From assembly GCA_031376385.1 (NCBI GenBank), contig JANMDQ010000023.1, forward strand, positions 372,001 to 436,000: a stretch of DNA of 64,000 bases, given 5' to 3'. Both the position numbers and the translations under genes were made by a program. The DNA comes from Aquisediminimonas sp031376385 (GTDB lineage: Bacteria; Pseudomonadota; Alphaproteobacteria; Sphingomonadales; Sphingomonadaceae). The notes beneath the pieces were generated by a model. That model was not told where the DNA came from and did not search any database. It worked only from the letters and a program-made list of their open reading frames with translations. Below are positions 26,544 to 35,370 of this stretch, piece after piece (positions within the stretch are counted from its first letter, which is position 1; each line of letters starts with the position of its first letter).

Positions 26544-27271
26544 TGGCCCATGCGTTGCTGAGCGACACCGCGCCCACCTACACCCGCCGAGGCGCTGGCC
26601 TTGATACAGAAGCCATGGTGCGCACTCACGCAGCCCTTGTCCGCCGGGTCGCATGGGCGGTCCATTCGCGTATGTCATCGGCGATTGAAGTGGATGACCT
26701 TGTGCAAATTGGCATGGTGGCGCTGGTTGAGGCCGCGCGGACATTTGAGGATCGCGGCGTTGCCTTTTCCCATTATGCTGCCACGCGGGCACGCGGGGCG
26801 ATGATCGATCATCTGCGCCGCGAATCCCGCATGGCCAGATCCGGCAGCGCCAACCGCCGGAAATTGGCACAGGCGCGCGGAGAATTGGAAAGCCGCCTCG
26901 GCCGCCACGCCACTGACGCCGAAATGGCGGGGGCGATGGATTTGGAACCAGACGCCTATTTCGCATTGGTGGCCACAACTCAGCCCCTGCAGCAGGATTC
27001 CATTGAGGAAGTCTATTCCGATCAGGATTTGGGCTTTGCCGACGGTGCCGATGCTGCTGACACTCAGTTGGAGCGACGGGAGGAAACAGAAGCCTTAGCC
27101 CGCGAAATTGCCGCGCTGAGTGAGCGCGAGGGGATGGTGTTGCAGCTCTATTTTGTTGAGGAACTGAACCTAGATGAAATCGGAGCCGTGCTGAATGTCG
27201 GCGCGGCGCGTGTCTGCCAGATCAAAAAAGCGGCTATGGACAAGCTGCGGGATCGCCTTACCAAGAGTTAG
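26543..27271 (+). CDS. fliA: Flagellar sigma factor FliA (sigma-28)
   Basis: The 242-residue sigma-70-family factor has region 2 (EVDDLVQIGMVALVEAARTFEDRG, then FSHYAATRARGAMIDHLR), region 3 (SRLGRHATDAEMAGAMDLEPDAY) and region 4 (LSEREGMVLQLYFVEELNLDEIGAVLNVGAARVCQIKKAA). This is the class-3 flagellar sigma factor, held by FlgM. The ATG at 26543 is preferred, in a TGATG overlap with the flhA stop and seven bases after GGAG; a TTG one codon earlier is also possible. It is convergent with fliS across 12 bases. Confidence 0.95.
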   Translation: MAHALLSDTAPTYTRRGAGLDTEAMVRTHAALVRRVAWAVHSRMSSAIEVDDLVQIGMVALVEAARTFEDRGVAFSHYAATRARGAMIDHLRRESRMARSGSANRRKLAQARGELESRLGRHATDAEMAGAMDLEPDAYFALVATTQPLQQDSIEEVYSDQDLGFADGADAADTQLERREETEALAREIAALSEREGMVLQLYFVEELNLDEIGAVLNVGAARVCQIKKAAMDKLRDRLTKS

Positions 27272-27283
27272 AGACGTCCCGCC

Positions 27284-27655
27284 CTACCGAATTTGCCGCC
27301 ACGCCTGAAACAGATCAACGACGCCTTCTCGGAGGACGCCTAAGCGGCCGATATCTTGATGGCGCATCACAAGAGTGAGTTCGGCCTGCATCGCCCGGTA
27401 AATACCCGCCAGCGTTCGCGCCAATTGTCCGCCTTGTTCAAAATCCAGGCTTGCCTCCAGCGACACCAAGATTGAGGCGGCACGCGCGGCGCTGTTGCGA
27501 CTGCCCATGGATGCTTTCAGCACGTCCAACGCAACGAGCAATTCTTCGTAGAGCAAATTGACAAGCTCGTGCGGCGTCGCTGCCTCCAGTCGCGAAGAAA
27601 GAGCAAGGTCTTGGTAGTGACGCAGAGCTGACCGAGTGGGATAGGAAAGTGGCAC
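27284..27655 (-). CDS. fliS: Flagellin export chaperone FliS
   Basis: The 123-residue four-helix protein shows RSALRHYQDLALSSRLEAATPHELVNLLYEELLVALDVL, matching the FliS start. It binds the flagellin C-terminus and stops early polymerisation. It follows fliD by five bases, so both are one transcript from the predicted sigma-28 promoter at 29050-29076. Confidence 0.9.
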   Translation of the reverse strand: MPLSYPTRSALRHYQDLALSSRLEAATPHELVNLLYEELLVALDVLKASMGSRNSAARAASILVSLEASLDFEQGGQLARTLAGIYRAMQAELTLVMRHQDIGRLGVLREGVVDLFQAWRQIR

Positions 27656-27660
27656 TGACC

Positions 27661-29028
27661 TTATGATCCACTATTCGACCAGAGTTTAATCTGTTGTTCA
27701 AGATAGGATTGCGTCGCGCGCAGGCCCGCGATGCGAGCGTCCATCGTTCCGAATTGGCGTTCAAGGCGTGTTTTATAGACGGTCTCCCGCTCTTCCATCC
27801 GTGTTCGGTTTTTGGTCAGGTCCGCAGTTTCCTTTTCCAACCGCTTTTTCAGGCCGTCGAGCGCACCGCCGGAGCCTGTTACTTTGTCGCTCAAGGCTTT
27901 GAGGGACGCTGCAATGCCGGGGTCGCTTATCACTGTATGCGCCGCGTCACGCGTGGGGGAAAAAAGGGCCTCTACTGCGTCCGGGTCCGCCAGCAACGCT
28001 GCCTCCAGCCGCGTGGCATTCAGGCTGATACTGCCATCGCGGTTGGTGGTGATGCCAAGGTCAGACATGCTGTTGATCGCGGGGTCGCTGGTGATGGCCG
28101 TGTCAATCAGCGCACTGAGTTGCAAATCAAGCGAACGCAGCCCTCCGTCTCCGCCTGTTGCCGTGCGCGCTGAAGCAATGTTGCGTTTCAGTGTGTTAAA
28201 CACGGAGACAAAATCCCCAAGTGTCTGGCGTATGAGCGCAGTGGGACGCTCGCCTGACAGAGATATAGCTTCGCCGGGTGCGGCCTTTTTCAGTGCAAAG
28301 CTGATGCCCGGGATGACATCTGAAAAGCTATTGCTGCCTCTGGTGTAGGCGATGCCGTCCACCGCAAAACTTGCGTCCTGAGCTGCCTGGCCAAGCGTCA
28401 TGGTGACATTGGGATAGGTGAATATAGAAAGTGCTGGATCGCCACTGGTTTGCGTCAGGGTGAAGGCTTTCGCCGCGCCCGTTTCGCCTTTCAAAATCAG
28501 TCGTGCGCCATTGTTGTCGGTGCGCACTGCCGCCGTCACACCGCTGCCCGCACCATTGATTGCAGCGGCAAGGCCGGCAAGGCTGTTATTACCGGCACCT
28601 ATAGCGATTGCAAAATCCTGCCCGCCGACAGTGAGCGTTAATGCCCCCTGGCCAACTGGCGCGGCATCAGTTGTCACAAAAGCAGAGGAAACCGTTTGTG
28701 ACTTGGCAATCTGGTTGACGATGATCTCTCCGGCAAATCCGCTCAACCGCGTTCCGGGGCTGGCAGTCGCGGTCACAATGGCCGCATTCGAACTGCTCGG
28801 CTGAGTTTGGATCGTGCCGCCCGAAACCAAGTCTGATAGGGAATTGGCGAAACTCTCCAAATCTGACCGCGCCTGTGCCACGGCACTGATCTTGGATTGC
28901 ACGGCCCTAGCGCGCGTGTCGAATAATTCGGCTTTTGGCGCGCGGGATGCATTGGCCAGATCTTGGACAAGACTGCGTGTATCGATACCGGACCCTGCAC
29001 CTAGGCTTTGGGCAATTGAACTTATCAT
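27661..29028 (-). CDS. fliD: Filament cap protein FliD (HAP2)
   Basis: The 455-residue protein has the FliD N-terminus (ISSIAQSLGAGSGIDTRSLVQDLANASRAPKAELFDTRARAVQSKISAVAQARSDLESF) and C-terminal coiled-coil (LKKRLEKETADLTKNRTRMEERETVYKTRLERQFGTMDARIAGLRATQSYLEQQIKLW). It caps the filament and guides flagellin folding. Length is close to the enterobacterial protein (468). Confidence 0.95.
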   Translation of the reverse strand: MISSIAQSLGAGSGIDTRSLVQDLANASRAPKAELFDTRARAVQSKISAVAQARSDLESFANSLSDLVSGGTIQTQPSSSNAAIVTATASPGTRLSGFAGEIIVNQIAKSQTVSSAFVTTDAAPVGQGALTLTVGGQDFAIAIGAGNNSLAGLAAAINGAGSGVTAAVRTDNNGARLILKGETGAAKAFTLTQTSGDPALSIFTYPNVTMTLGQAAQDASFAVDGIAYTRGSNSFSDVIPGISFALKKAAPGEAISLSGERPTALIRQTLGDFVSVFNTLKRNIASARTATGGDGGLRSLDLQLSALIDTAITSDPAINSMSDLGITTNRDGSISLNATRLEAALLADPDAVEALFSPTRDAAHTVISDPGIAASLKALSDKVTGSGGALDGLKKRLEKETADLTKNRTRMEERETVYKTRLERQFGTMDARIAGLRATQSYLEQQIKLWSNSGS

Positions 29029-29049
29029 GGTTTGGTTCCTTCATTGGGA

Positions 29050-29076
29050 AGAACGGCAAACCCGGCGCCTTGTTAA
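29050..29076 (-). promoter_or_regulatory. Sigma-28 (FliA) promoter for fliD-fliS
   Basis: Minus strand reads TTAA, exactly 15 bases, then GCCGTTCT, ending 21 bases before fliD. The -10 core GCCGTT is shared with the flgM and flagellin promoters. The -35 differs by one base from TAAA and overlaps the flhB stop. Confidence 0.6.
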
Positions 29077-30212
29077 GCCTGGGCGCTGCCGAATTCGTCA
29101 AACCGCTTTGTCACGGGCACATCGACATCCGGTTGAGCCCCACCCGCCGCTAACGCTTCTTCAAGGCGGAAGACAAATCCTAACACGGTGGCAACGGCGA
29201 CATACAGATCTTCGGCAATCGGCTGACCCGCACGCGATGTGAAATAGATGCCCCGGGTCAATTGCGGATATTCGAGGGTCGGCACCCGCTGTTCCTTCGC
29301 CAATGCCTTGATCGCTTGTGCGGTTTCCCCGCGTCCCCGCGCCACGACAATCGGCGCCCGGTCGCGCACAGGATCATAGCGGAGGGCAATGGCAAAATGG
29401 GTTGGGTTGGTGAGGATGACTGTCGCATCCTGCACGGCCTTACGCGCGCTATTCATGGCAATGTCATGCTGGCGTTGTCGCAAAGCTTGTTTCAATTCTG
29501 GTGACCCGTCGGATTCGCGCATTTCCTGTTTCACATCCTGCTTGGTCATGCGCAGGCGGGCCGCGCGGCGGATCAATTGCACCGGAACATCAATACCGGC
29601 GATAACTGCGAACCCGCCAACGAGCATGGCGATGCCCGACAGGATCATGGCCCCCATACTGGCTGTTGCAGCCTCCATAGGCTGCCCCGAAAGTCCAAAT
29701 AGCGGCCTTATGCTTGAGGACAGGATTATATATCCAATCCATCCGAGCAGTATTGTCTTCGCGAGTGCTTTCGCCAGTTCGACCAGGCCGTGACTGCCAA
29801 ACATCCGTTTCAGCCCGCTCACCGGATTGATACGGCTGGCTTTAAACGCCATGGCGCTGGTTCTAAACCCAAGCGATCCAAGGCCAGCGGCAGACGCGAT
29901 GGCCGCGATCAAGCTGAACCCGAACAACAGCACGACGGGGAATGCCGCAACCCAGATCAAGTCTGTCAGTGCACGGAAGGGTTCAAAATTGTCGATTTCA
30001 GAAGCGCTTAGGTCCAGACCCTGGGTAAGGACCTGGCGCGAAGCAGAAAGGATCATGGGGCCGCAAAGGGCAAGCCATAAGACGCCTGCGATCATTGAAA
30101 AAGCAGCACCCAGTTCTTTCGATTGCAGGATGTCCCCTTGTTTTTCAGCATCCGCCCGCTTTTTGGGAGTAGGGGCTTCTGTCTTTTGGTCTTGGTCGGC
30201 TTCATCTGCCAC
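29073..30212 (-). CDS. flhB: Flagellar export switch protein FlhB
   Basis: The 379-residue protein has an N-terminal charged segment (DQDQKTEAPTPKKRADAEKQGDILQSKELGAAF), four membrane helices and a cytosolic domain with the self-cleavage motif NPTH (in VILTNPTHFAIALRYDP). FlhB switches export from hook to filament substrates after cleavage between Asn and Pro. It overlaps fliR by 11 bases and ends the fli operon. Confidence 0.97.
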   Translation of the reverse strand: MADEADQDQKTEAPTPKKRADAEKQGDILQSKELGAAFSMIAGVLWLALCGPMILSASRQVLTQGLDLSASEIDNFEPFRALTDLIWVAAFPVVLLFGFSLIAAIASAAGLGSLGFRTSAMAFKASRINPVSGLKRMFGSHGLVELAKALAKTILLGWIGYIILSSSIRPLFGLSGQPMEAATASMGAMILSGIAMLVGGFAVIAGIDVPVQLIRRAARLRMTKQDVKQEMRESDGSPELKQALRQRQHDIAMNSARKAVQDATVILTNPTHFAIALRYDPVRDRAPIVVARGRGETAQAIKALAKEQRVPTLEYPQLTRGIYFTSRAGQPIAEDLYVAVATVLGFVFRLEEALAAGGAQPDVDVPVTKRFDEFGSAQA

Positions 30213-30996
30213 GGGCGACCTCCTGTGCAGCCTTCAAACTTCCATCCATCGCGGCCATGATCGAGTCAGATAAAACTGGCGTCGCCATCGCAAGCAACAC
30301 AACCCCTGCCAGCAACGCTGCTGGCATTCCAACTGAGAAAAGATTCAGCGCCGGGGCTGACCTTGCAACCATCCCCATAACAATTTGAACCAGTACCATC
30401 GCGAAACCGACCGGTAAGGCAATGGCAATGCCTGCCGCAAACATCGAACTGCCGAGTTTAGCAAGGCCCAGCAGGGCAGCAGTCGATAGCCAGCTTTGGC
30501 CCGGTGCCATTGTGGCGTAACTTTCAACAATCGTCTGGACGAGCATCAAATGCCCGTTGCTGGCAAGGAAGAGAAAAGTTGCAAGCATTGAGAGGAATTG
30601 GCCAATCGCGGGGCTGGACTGTCCCGTCATTGGGTTGGCCATTGCGGCAAAGCCAATGCCCATCGCGTTGCTGATCGCTTCGCCTGCGATCAGCGTTGCA
30701 GCGAACCCAGTTTGAACGGCAAAACCGATGGCGATGCCAATTACCACTTCGCTGATGATCATCAAAACGCCTGCGACGGAGACGATGCCTTCGGGCGGCA
30801 AGGCCAAACCGGAAAGCCCAGCGGAGGGAACGCCAGTGGCCAGTGCAATGATCAGACGCAACTGCACTGGCACCTGAGGCGCACCGAAAATTGGGGCCGC
30901 GATAAAGGCTGCGCCGGGGCGGATCATGGCGATCATCCACAGCAGCAGGCTTTGTTCCAGCCCTGCAAGTCCGACGGGTATCACCGATTGGATCAC
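30202..30996 (-). CDS. fliR: Flagellar export gate protein FliR
   Basis: The 264-residue membrane protein with about six helices shows RPGAAFIAAPIFGAPQVPVQLRLIIALA and AIGFAVQTGFAATLIAGEAISNAMGIGFA, the FliR family pattern. It forms the FliPQR export gate. Its ATG overlaps the fliQ stop. Confidence 0.95.
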   Translation of the reverse strand: MIQSVIPVGLAGLEQSLLLWMIAMIRPGAAFIAAPIFGAPQVPVQLRLIIALATGVPSAGLSGLALPPEGIVSVAGVLMIISEVVIGIAIGFAVQTGFAATLIAGEAISNAMGIGFAAMANPMTGQSSPAIGQFLSMLATFLFLASNGHLMLVQTIVESYATMAPGQSWLSTAALLGLAKLGSSMFAAGIAIALPVGFAMVLVQIVMGMVARSAPALNLFSVGMPAALLAGVVLLAMATPVLSDSIMAAMDGSLKAAQEVARGR

Positions 30997-31265
30997 TGGG
31001 TGACTTGGGGGATTAGCGCAAACATATCACGCGTAAAATCCGTCAGCAGCACCATGATCGTGCTGCCAAATACCGCGAGGCAGACAGCGACAATCAGCAG
31101 CTTTGGCACAAAGCTGACCGTGGCTTCATTGATTGATGTCGCGGCTTGCACCATGCCAAGCAACACACCCGCAGCAAGTGCTGGAATAAGGATCGGCGCG
31201 GCACCAAGAGCCAGCACCCACAGCGCCTGCTGAGCAATGCCGATAAATTCGTCCGCGCCCATCAT
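30993..31265 (-). CDS. fliQ: Flagellar export gate protein FliQ
   Basis: The 90-residue protein has two membrane helices with FIGIAQQALWVLALGAAPILIPALAAGVLLGMVQAATSINEATVSFVPKLLIVAVCLAVFG, which is clearly FliQ. It overlaps fliP (ATGA) and fliR (ATGA). Confidence 0.95.
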   Translation of the reverse strand: MMGADEFIGIAQQALWVLALGAAPILIPALAAGVLLGMVQAATSINEATVSFVPKLLIVAVCLAVFGSTIMVLLTDFTRDMFALIPQVTQ

Positions 31266-31987
31266 CCGCCCCCAAAGGAGGCCGCAAGAGACCCCATGGT
31301 GAGTGCCCAGCCGTCAACCAGAACGAAGAGCAACAGCTTAAACGGCATGGAGATGATTGTGGGGGACAGCATCATCATACCGAGCGACATCAATGCTGAC
31401 GCCACAATTAGATCCACCACGAGGAAGGGGAGGAAGATGAGGAACCCAATTTGGAACGCGGTTTTGAGTTCGCTTGTCACAAAGGCAGGAAGGAGGATTG
31501 AGAATGGCACCGCATCGGGCGATTTGAACTTCGGCGCCTTGGCTATGCCCGCGAACAGCGCAAGGTCTGTCTCCCGGGTCTGTTTCATCATGAAGCCGTG
31601 GAGCGACGCGCCGGCACGGGTGATCGCGACTTCAATTGTGATTTCGTCTTTGCCGTAAGGCTCTAGCGCAGCGCGATTAATGTCAGACAAGACCGGCTGC
31701 ATGATGAAAAGCGACAGGAATAGGCTTAGCCCCACAAGCACCTGATTGGGCGGTGTCTGTTGCAATCCAAGCGCCTGGCGCAGGATGGAAAGTACAATGA
31801 TGATCCGCGTGAAGCTGGTCATCATCAAGATGAGCGACGGCAATACCGTCAGCAAGCTCATCAGCAAAAGGATTTGCAACGAAAGCGATAGCGGCTGGCC
31901 GGAGCCAGACACGGCCTGCATGGCGCGCTCCAACCCAATGCTGGACGTTTGGGCAGTCGTGGCGGCTGTGGCGATGAGATCAAACAT
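31262..31987 (-). CDS. fliP: Flagellar export gate protein FliP
   Basis: The 241-residue protein has the FliP signatures LQILLLMSLLTVLPSLILMMTSFTRIIIVLSILRQALGLQQTPPNQVLVGLSLFLSLF and FLVVDLIVASALMSLGMMMLSP. The frame is open to an ATG at 32062, but the 25 extra residues are basic and overlap fliO, so the ATG at 31987 (MFDLIATAATTAQ) is preferred. The gene overlaps fliO by eight bases. Confidence 0.95.
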   Translation of the reverse strand: MFDLIATAATTAQTSSIGLERAMQAVSGSGQPLSLSLQILLLMSLLTVLPSLILMMTSFTRIIIVLSILRQALGLQQTPPNQVLVGLSLFLSLFIMQPVLSDINRAALEPYGKDEITIEVAITRAGASLHGFMMKQTRETDLALFAGIAKAPKFKSPDAVPFSILLPAFVTSELKTAFQIGFLIFLPFLVVDLIVASALMSLGMMMLSPTIISMPFKLLLFVLVDGWALTMGSLAASFGGG

Positions 31988-32270
31988 CGATGGCCTCCTC
32001 ACTGGACCGGGAGAGGCCATTAGATTGGGACAGAAGCGAGACTTGCCCGCGCGCAATTGCAATTAGGACATCGCGGTTGTCAAAGCGGATAACGGCTAGC
32101 TTCGTGCCGGCCCCCATCGGAACCACATCGACAACGCGCGCGGCGCGGTCACGCGCGGGCTGGACGGGTAAGCCCATCTGCACCCGTCGCCACATCCAGA
32201 GTGACCCCCAGATGAGGCCACCCAACAAAGGCAGTAAAATGGCGAGGCGGAGAAAATACTCAAGCATCAT
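31980..32270 (-). CDS. fliO: Flagellar protein FliO
   Basis: The 96-residue protein has one N-terminal membrane helix (YFLRLAILLPLLGGLIWGSLWMW) followed by a beta-rich domain (DVVPMGAGTKLAVIRFDNRDVLIAIARGQVSLLS). It assists FliP assembly. It overlaps fliN and fliP. Confidence 0.88.
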   Translation of the reverse strand: MMLEYFLRLAILLPLLGGLIWGSLWMWRRVQMGLPVQPARDRAARVVDVVPMGAGTKLAVIRFDNRDVLIAIARGQVSLLSQSNGLSRSSEEAIDV

Positions 32271-32587
32271 CCACGCCTTTCAATCGGGCCGAGGCCGCGT
32301 TCGGGGTTGACAATTTCTACCACCCGGATGCCGTAGCGCGTGTCGACATTCACAATTTCGCCGCGTGCAATCAGGGTGCCATTGGCGAATATATCAAGCA
32401 AGTCGTTGGCTTGACGGTCCAGCTCCACCACGCTGCCTTCGGCAAGGTTGAGCAAATCCGACAATTTCATGGATGCCGACCCGACTTCGACTGAGACGCG
32501 CAGAGAGATGCCGGATAGCAGATCAAAATTATGATCGGGCCGGGCAGGCGCGCGGTCTTGGACGGGTGCTTCTGTCATATCACTCAC
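32267..32587 (-). CDS. fliN: Flagellar motor switch protein FliN
   Basis: The 106-residue SpoA-domain protein shows VSVEVGSASMKLSDLLNLAEGSVVELDRQANDLLDIFANGTLIARGEIVNVDTRYGIRVVEIV. It is part of the C ring with FliM and FliG. Four-base overlaps join it to fliM and fliO. Confidence 0.95.
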   Translation of the reverse strand: MSDMTEAPVQDRAPARPDHNFDLLSGISLRVSVEVGSASMKLSDLLNLAEGSVVELDRQANDLLDIFANGTLIARGEIVNVDTRYGIRVVEIVNPERGLGPIERRG

Positions 32588-33450
32588 GCTGCAAATCCTT
32601 CTTCGATGCGGTCTATTTTAATGGCTGCGCGACCGCCGGTTTCGCCCACTGTGCCGTGCGCGAAATGTCGGCCAGAAACGGTGACGGGCAAATGGTTGGG
32701 CAGGCAGATGGGGATGATGTCACCGGGCATCAGCGACATGAGTTGTGACAGCGGCAGTTCAGGCCTCGCGAAAATTGTCCTCACGGGCAGGCGAACATTC
32801 ATGACTGCGTTGGCCAGTCGTCCCTGCCAAACTGGGTCTGCGCGATTTTCATCGTCTTCGCTCAGCTCGGTTGAGTTCAACAGCTGCGGGACGGCGCGCA
32901 GCAGTGGGAGCGGGTAGAGGCAGGCCGCCTGATGAAGACGCGCGCCCACGCGAACGGACAACGGCTGCACTGCAATCTGGCTTGCGTCCGCGCCTAACGG
33001 GGCTGGCCCACCGATAGGCATAAGCTCTGGCGTAAGGGGCAATATGTCTATCCAAGCCGGGGAGATGAGGCTTTTGAATTGTTCGGCGAGGCGAGAGAAA
33101 AGCAAGTCTTCGGCTGCCGACGCTTTGTCACGAGTTTCAGTGACATCGCCCGTGCCGCCGTAGTGAAGGTCAACCAACTGCATCATCAGGGCGAGCGGAA
33201 CCGCGAAAGTGACAGCGCCGTTCAACGGGTGCAGTTTGATCCGCGCCAACAGCGTGCCGCTGGTTTGGGCTGATCGCCAGTCATTGACCGTTGCAACTGT
33301 TAGAGCCTCAGGCACCACAGTGCAGTCATGGCCGAAGACAGCCGCCATGCCGCGCGCCAACCGGTCACCAATGCGGACGATGCCGGGAAAGGCCTCTGAC
33401 TGCTTGGCACGCTCGCGAACCAAGGAGACGAATTTGGCCGAACCGCTCAT
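32584..33450 (-). CDS. fliM: Flagellar motor switch protein FliM
   Basis: The 288-residue protein has the FliM middle domain (FPGIVRIGDRLARGMAAVFGHDCTV, PLALMMQLVDLHYGGTGD) and a C-terminal SpoA domain (VRLPVRTIFARPELPLSQLMSLMPGDIIPICLP). The N-terminal CheY-binding peptide (LSQDEIDALL in other species) is not seen; the protein starts MSGSAKFVSLVRERAKQ, so CheY-P binding may differ. The length is shorter than the usual 330. Confidence 0.9.
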   Translation of the reverse strand: MSGSAKFVSLVRERAKQSEAFPGIVRIGDRLARGMAAVFGHDCTVVPEALTVATVNDWRSAQTSGTLLARIKLHPLNGAVTFAVPLALMMQLVDLHYGGTGDVTETRDKASAAEDLLFSRLAEQFKSLISPAWIDILPLTPELMPIGGPAPLGADASQIAVQPLSVRVGARLHQAACLYPLPLLRAVPQLLNSTELSEDDENRADPVWQGRLANAVMNVRLPVRTIFARPELPLSQLMSLMPGDIIPICLPNHLPVTVSGRHFAHGTVGETGGRAAIKIDRIEEGFAA

Positions 33451-34076
33451 TGGATCACCAGACTTGTGAAATAGACATTATCAATGCCGCCAAAGCCTTC
33501 TTTCTGGCGCAGGACGCTATTGATCGCTTTGGTCAATTGTCGTTGCAGCATCTGCTTACCTGCGGGCGTGGACACGACCCCGGGGTCTTGTTCAGACAGG
33601 ATCATCAACACAGCGGAGCGGATGGGCACAATCTGCCGCTGGATGTTGGCAATAACTTTGCCGTCATAATAGGTTGATAGGCTCAGGCCCATTTGCACAA
33701 AACCGCTGCCATCGGCCAGATTGGCGGTAAAGGCCTGTTCAACGGGGAAATAAGTGATCTCAAACTTCCTGGGGTCAACGCGCGCTTTGTCATCTTTTAC
33801 GGCGACGGTTCCGACTTTCAGGGACGCCGTTGCACCGTCTTCGCCTTCTGCAGCGGGTGCTGAAGGCTCGTCGCTTCGTTCAACCAGCTTGGGCTGATTA
33901 GGATCTTCTTTGACCGCATTTGTAGCTGGTAGAAAATGGCTAGATGCGTAGATGCCGGCACCTCCACCCGCGCCGAGCAGCACGCAGGTTCCAATGCCCA
34001 TCATCAGGATTTTCTTGGCCTTACCTTTGGGCTTTACTGGGGTGTCTGTTTCGGTTTCTGGTTCTTTTTTGGACAT
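33447..34076 (-). CDS. fliL: Flagellar basal body protein FliL
   Basis: The 209-residue protein has a cytosolic Lys-rich start, one membrane helix (KILMMGIGTCVLLGAGGGAGIYA, about 20-45), and a periplasmic stomatin-like domain (KFEITYFPVEQAFTANLADG to the end). FliL supports stator function around the motor. 17 bases separate it from fliK. Confidence 0.92.
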   Translation of the reverse strand: MSKKEPETETDTPVKPKGKAKKILMMGIGTCVLLGAGGGAGIYASSHFLPATNAVKEDPNQPKLVERSDEPSAPAAEGEDGATASLKVGTVAVKDDKARVDPRKFEITYFPVEQAFTANLADGSGFVQMGLSLSTYYDGKVIANIQRQIVPIRSAVLMILSEQDPGVVSTPAGKQMLQRQLTKAINSVLRQKEGFGGIDNVYFTSLVIQ

Positions 34077-34093
34077 GACTATACTTTCTGGGT

Positions 34094-34945
34094 TCAGGCA
34101 AAGCGGCCGGGAGCGGCCTTGGTGGGGGAGGGTGGGGTGGAGGAGGGTGGAGATTGATCTGACGGTAGCAGCGCGACCTCAATCAATTGAGGCGGTTGCG
34201 GCTCAGCAGGCCGCTCCCGCTGCGATGTGCCTGCATCAGTTGAAACTTGAGTGTCACTGACGCGAATGCCCGTCGCGCGAAGGTCTTCAACCAAGCGCGG
34301 CTGCGCTTGCGCAATGGCGGCGCGGCTTTGCTCAGTTTCGGTGCGAAAGCCGACTGATACGCCTGCGTCTGAAGTTTGCAGCCGCACATCAAGCATCCCG
34401 AGCTGCGCGCCTTCCATCCGAAATGCGATGCGACGTGACGGGCTGGAAAGCGCCGCAATATCTTGGGACAAGGTGCCCAATTCTTCTGTTTCGGCAGCCC
34501 ATGCCGACATCTGATCCAATGCCGCATCTGTGGACGGCAATGGCTTTGGCGCGCTTTCCGGGGCCAGAGGCGCGGACGGCGATGAAGCACTCAATAGAAT
34601 GGGGGCAAGTGCGCCAGTGGTTCCAACCGGCACTGCGTCCATCTTCGCCTCCAACGGCTTTGGCGCAGCTTCTTTTGGCGTTTGGACCGAAGCGTTGCCG
34701 CCCAACATAAGCATAATCATCGGCGGGAGAGGAGGCTGCCCATCGGGTGTTAGTTCCGAGAGTTCTACCTCTTCCTCCTCAACTTGCGCCTCTGCTAACG
34801 GCGGTAGCACCGGGTCCATGACAATTGGCAAAGCGAAAACCGAAGGTGCAGCTTCCGCCGCTGGAGCCGTTGGGATCAGGAGCAAAGGCGTCAAATGCAG
34901 AGGCATCGGCAGGGGAGGTGGCAGAGTCAGGGCGGATGCGATCAT
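34094..34945 (-). CDS. fliK: Hook-length control protein FliK
   Basis: The 283-residue protein has a Pro/Ala-rich low-complexity N-terminal two-thirds. Its C-terminal FliK-type domain (RRIAFRMEGAQLGMLDVRLQTSDAGVSVGFRTETEQSRAAIAQAQPRLVEDLRATGIRVSDTQVS) lies at about 165-235. It measures hook length and signals FlhB. At 283 residues it is short compared with enterobacterial FliK (about 400). The call rests on this domain and on its place between fliJ and fliL. Confidence 0.85.
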   Translation of the reverse strand: MIASALTLPPPLPMPLHLTPLLLIPTAPAAEAAPSVFALPIVMDPVLPPLAEAQVEEEEVELSELTPDGQPPLPPMIMLMLGGNASVQTPKEAAPKPLEAKMDAVPVGTTGALAPILLSASSPSAPLAPESAPKPLPSTDAALDQMSAWAAETEELGTLSQDIAALSSPSRRIAFRMEGAQLGMLDVRLQTSDAGVSVGFRTETEQSRAAIAQAQPRLVEDLRATGIRVSDTQVSTDAGTSQRERPAEPQPPQLIEVALLPSDQSPPSSTPPSPTKAAPGRFA

Positions 34946-35370
34946 GGCGCGTCTCCAAGATGAATATTGAGCTTGCGAAATGGCCGATTGGCGTCGGCGC
35001 GAAGGGCTGCCTCTTTCTCGGCCGTCTTCACGGCTTGGACATGAAGTTTGGCGGCACTATCCTCACGTTGATGCGCTGCTCTTTGCTCCGCTGCGCGCCC
35101 TTCAACGACGGTGAGCGCCTGTTGCAGAGGATGCAAAAGTCCCGTTTGCGCCGCGTTCAATCGCGCCGCCATTTCGGAGCGTGCTTTGAGCGATTGGCCG
35201 TTCGCCTCTCCAACCGTTGCGGATAAGCCGGACTGTAGGGCAGCGATACGGGTCGACACGCGGGTTAGGTTCACGACTGCTGCCTGCGCGATTGCAGTCC
35301 GCGCGGTAGCTGCGCGATGTTCGAGGCTCCGAATGTGTGCGATCCGCTCGCGCCGGTGGGCGACGCTCAT
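34942..35370 (-). CDS. fliJ: Flagellar export protein FliJ
   Basis: This 142-residue protein is almost entirely alpha-helical and rich in Ala, Arg and Glu, with heptad-like spacing. That fits FliJ, the coiled-coil stalk of the FliI ATPase. Sequence identity to the family is low as usual. The call leans on its position directly after fliI with an ATGA overlap. Confidence 0.82.
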   Translation of the reverse strand: MSVAHRRERIAHIRSLEHRAATARTAIAQAAVVNLTRVSTRIAALQSGLSATVGEANGQSLKARSEMAARLNAAQTGLLHPLQQALTVVEGRAAEQRAAHQREDSAAKLHVQAVKTAEKEAALRADANRPFRKLNIHLGDAP

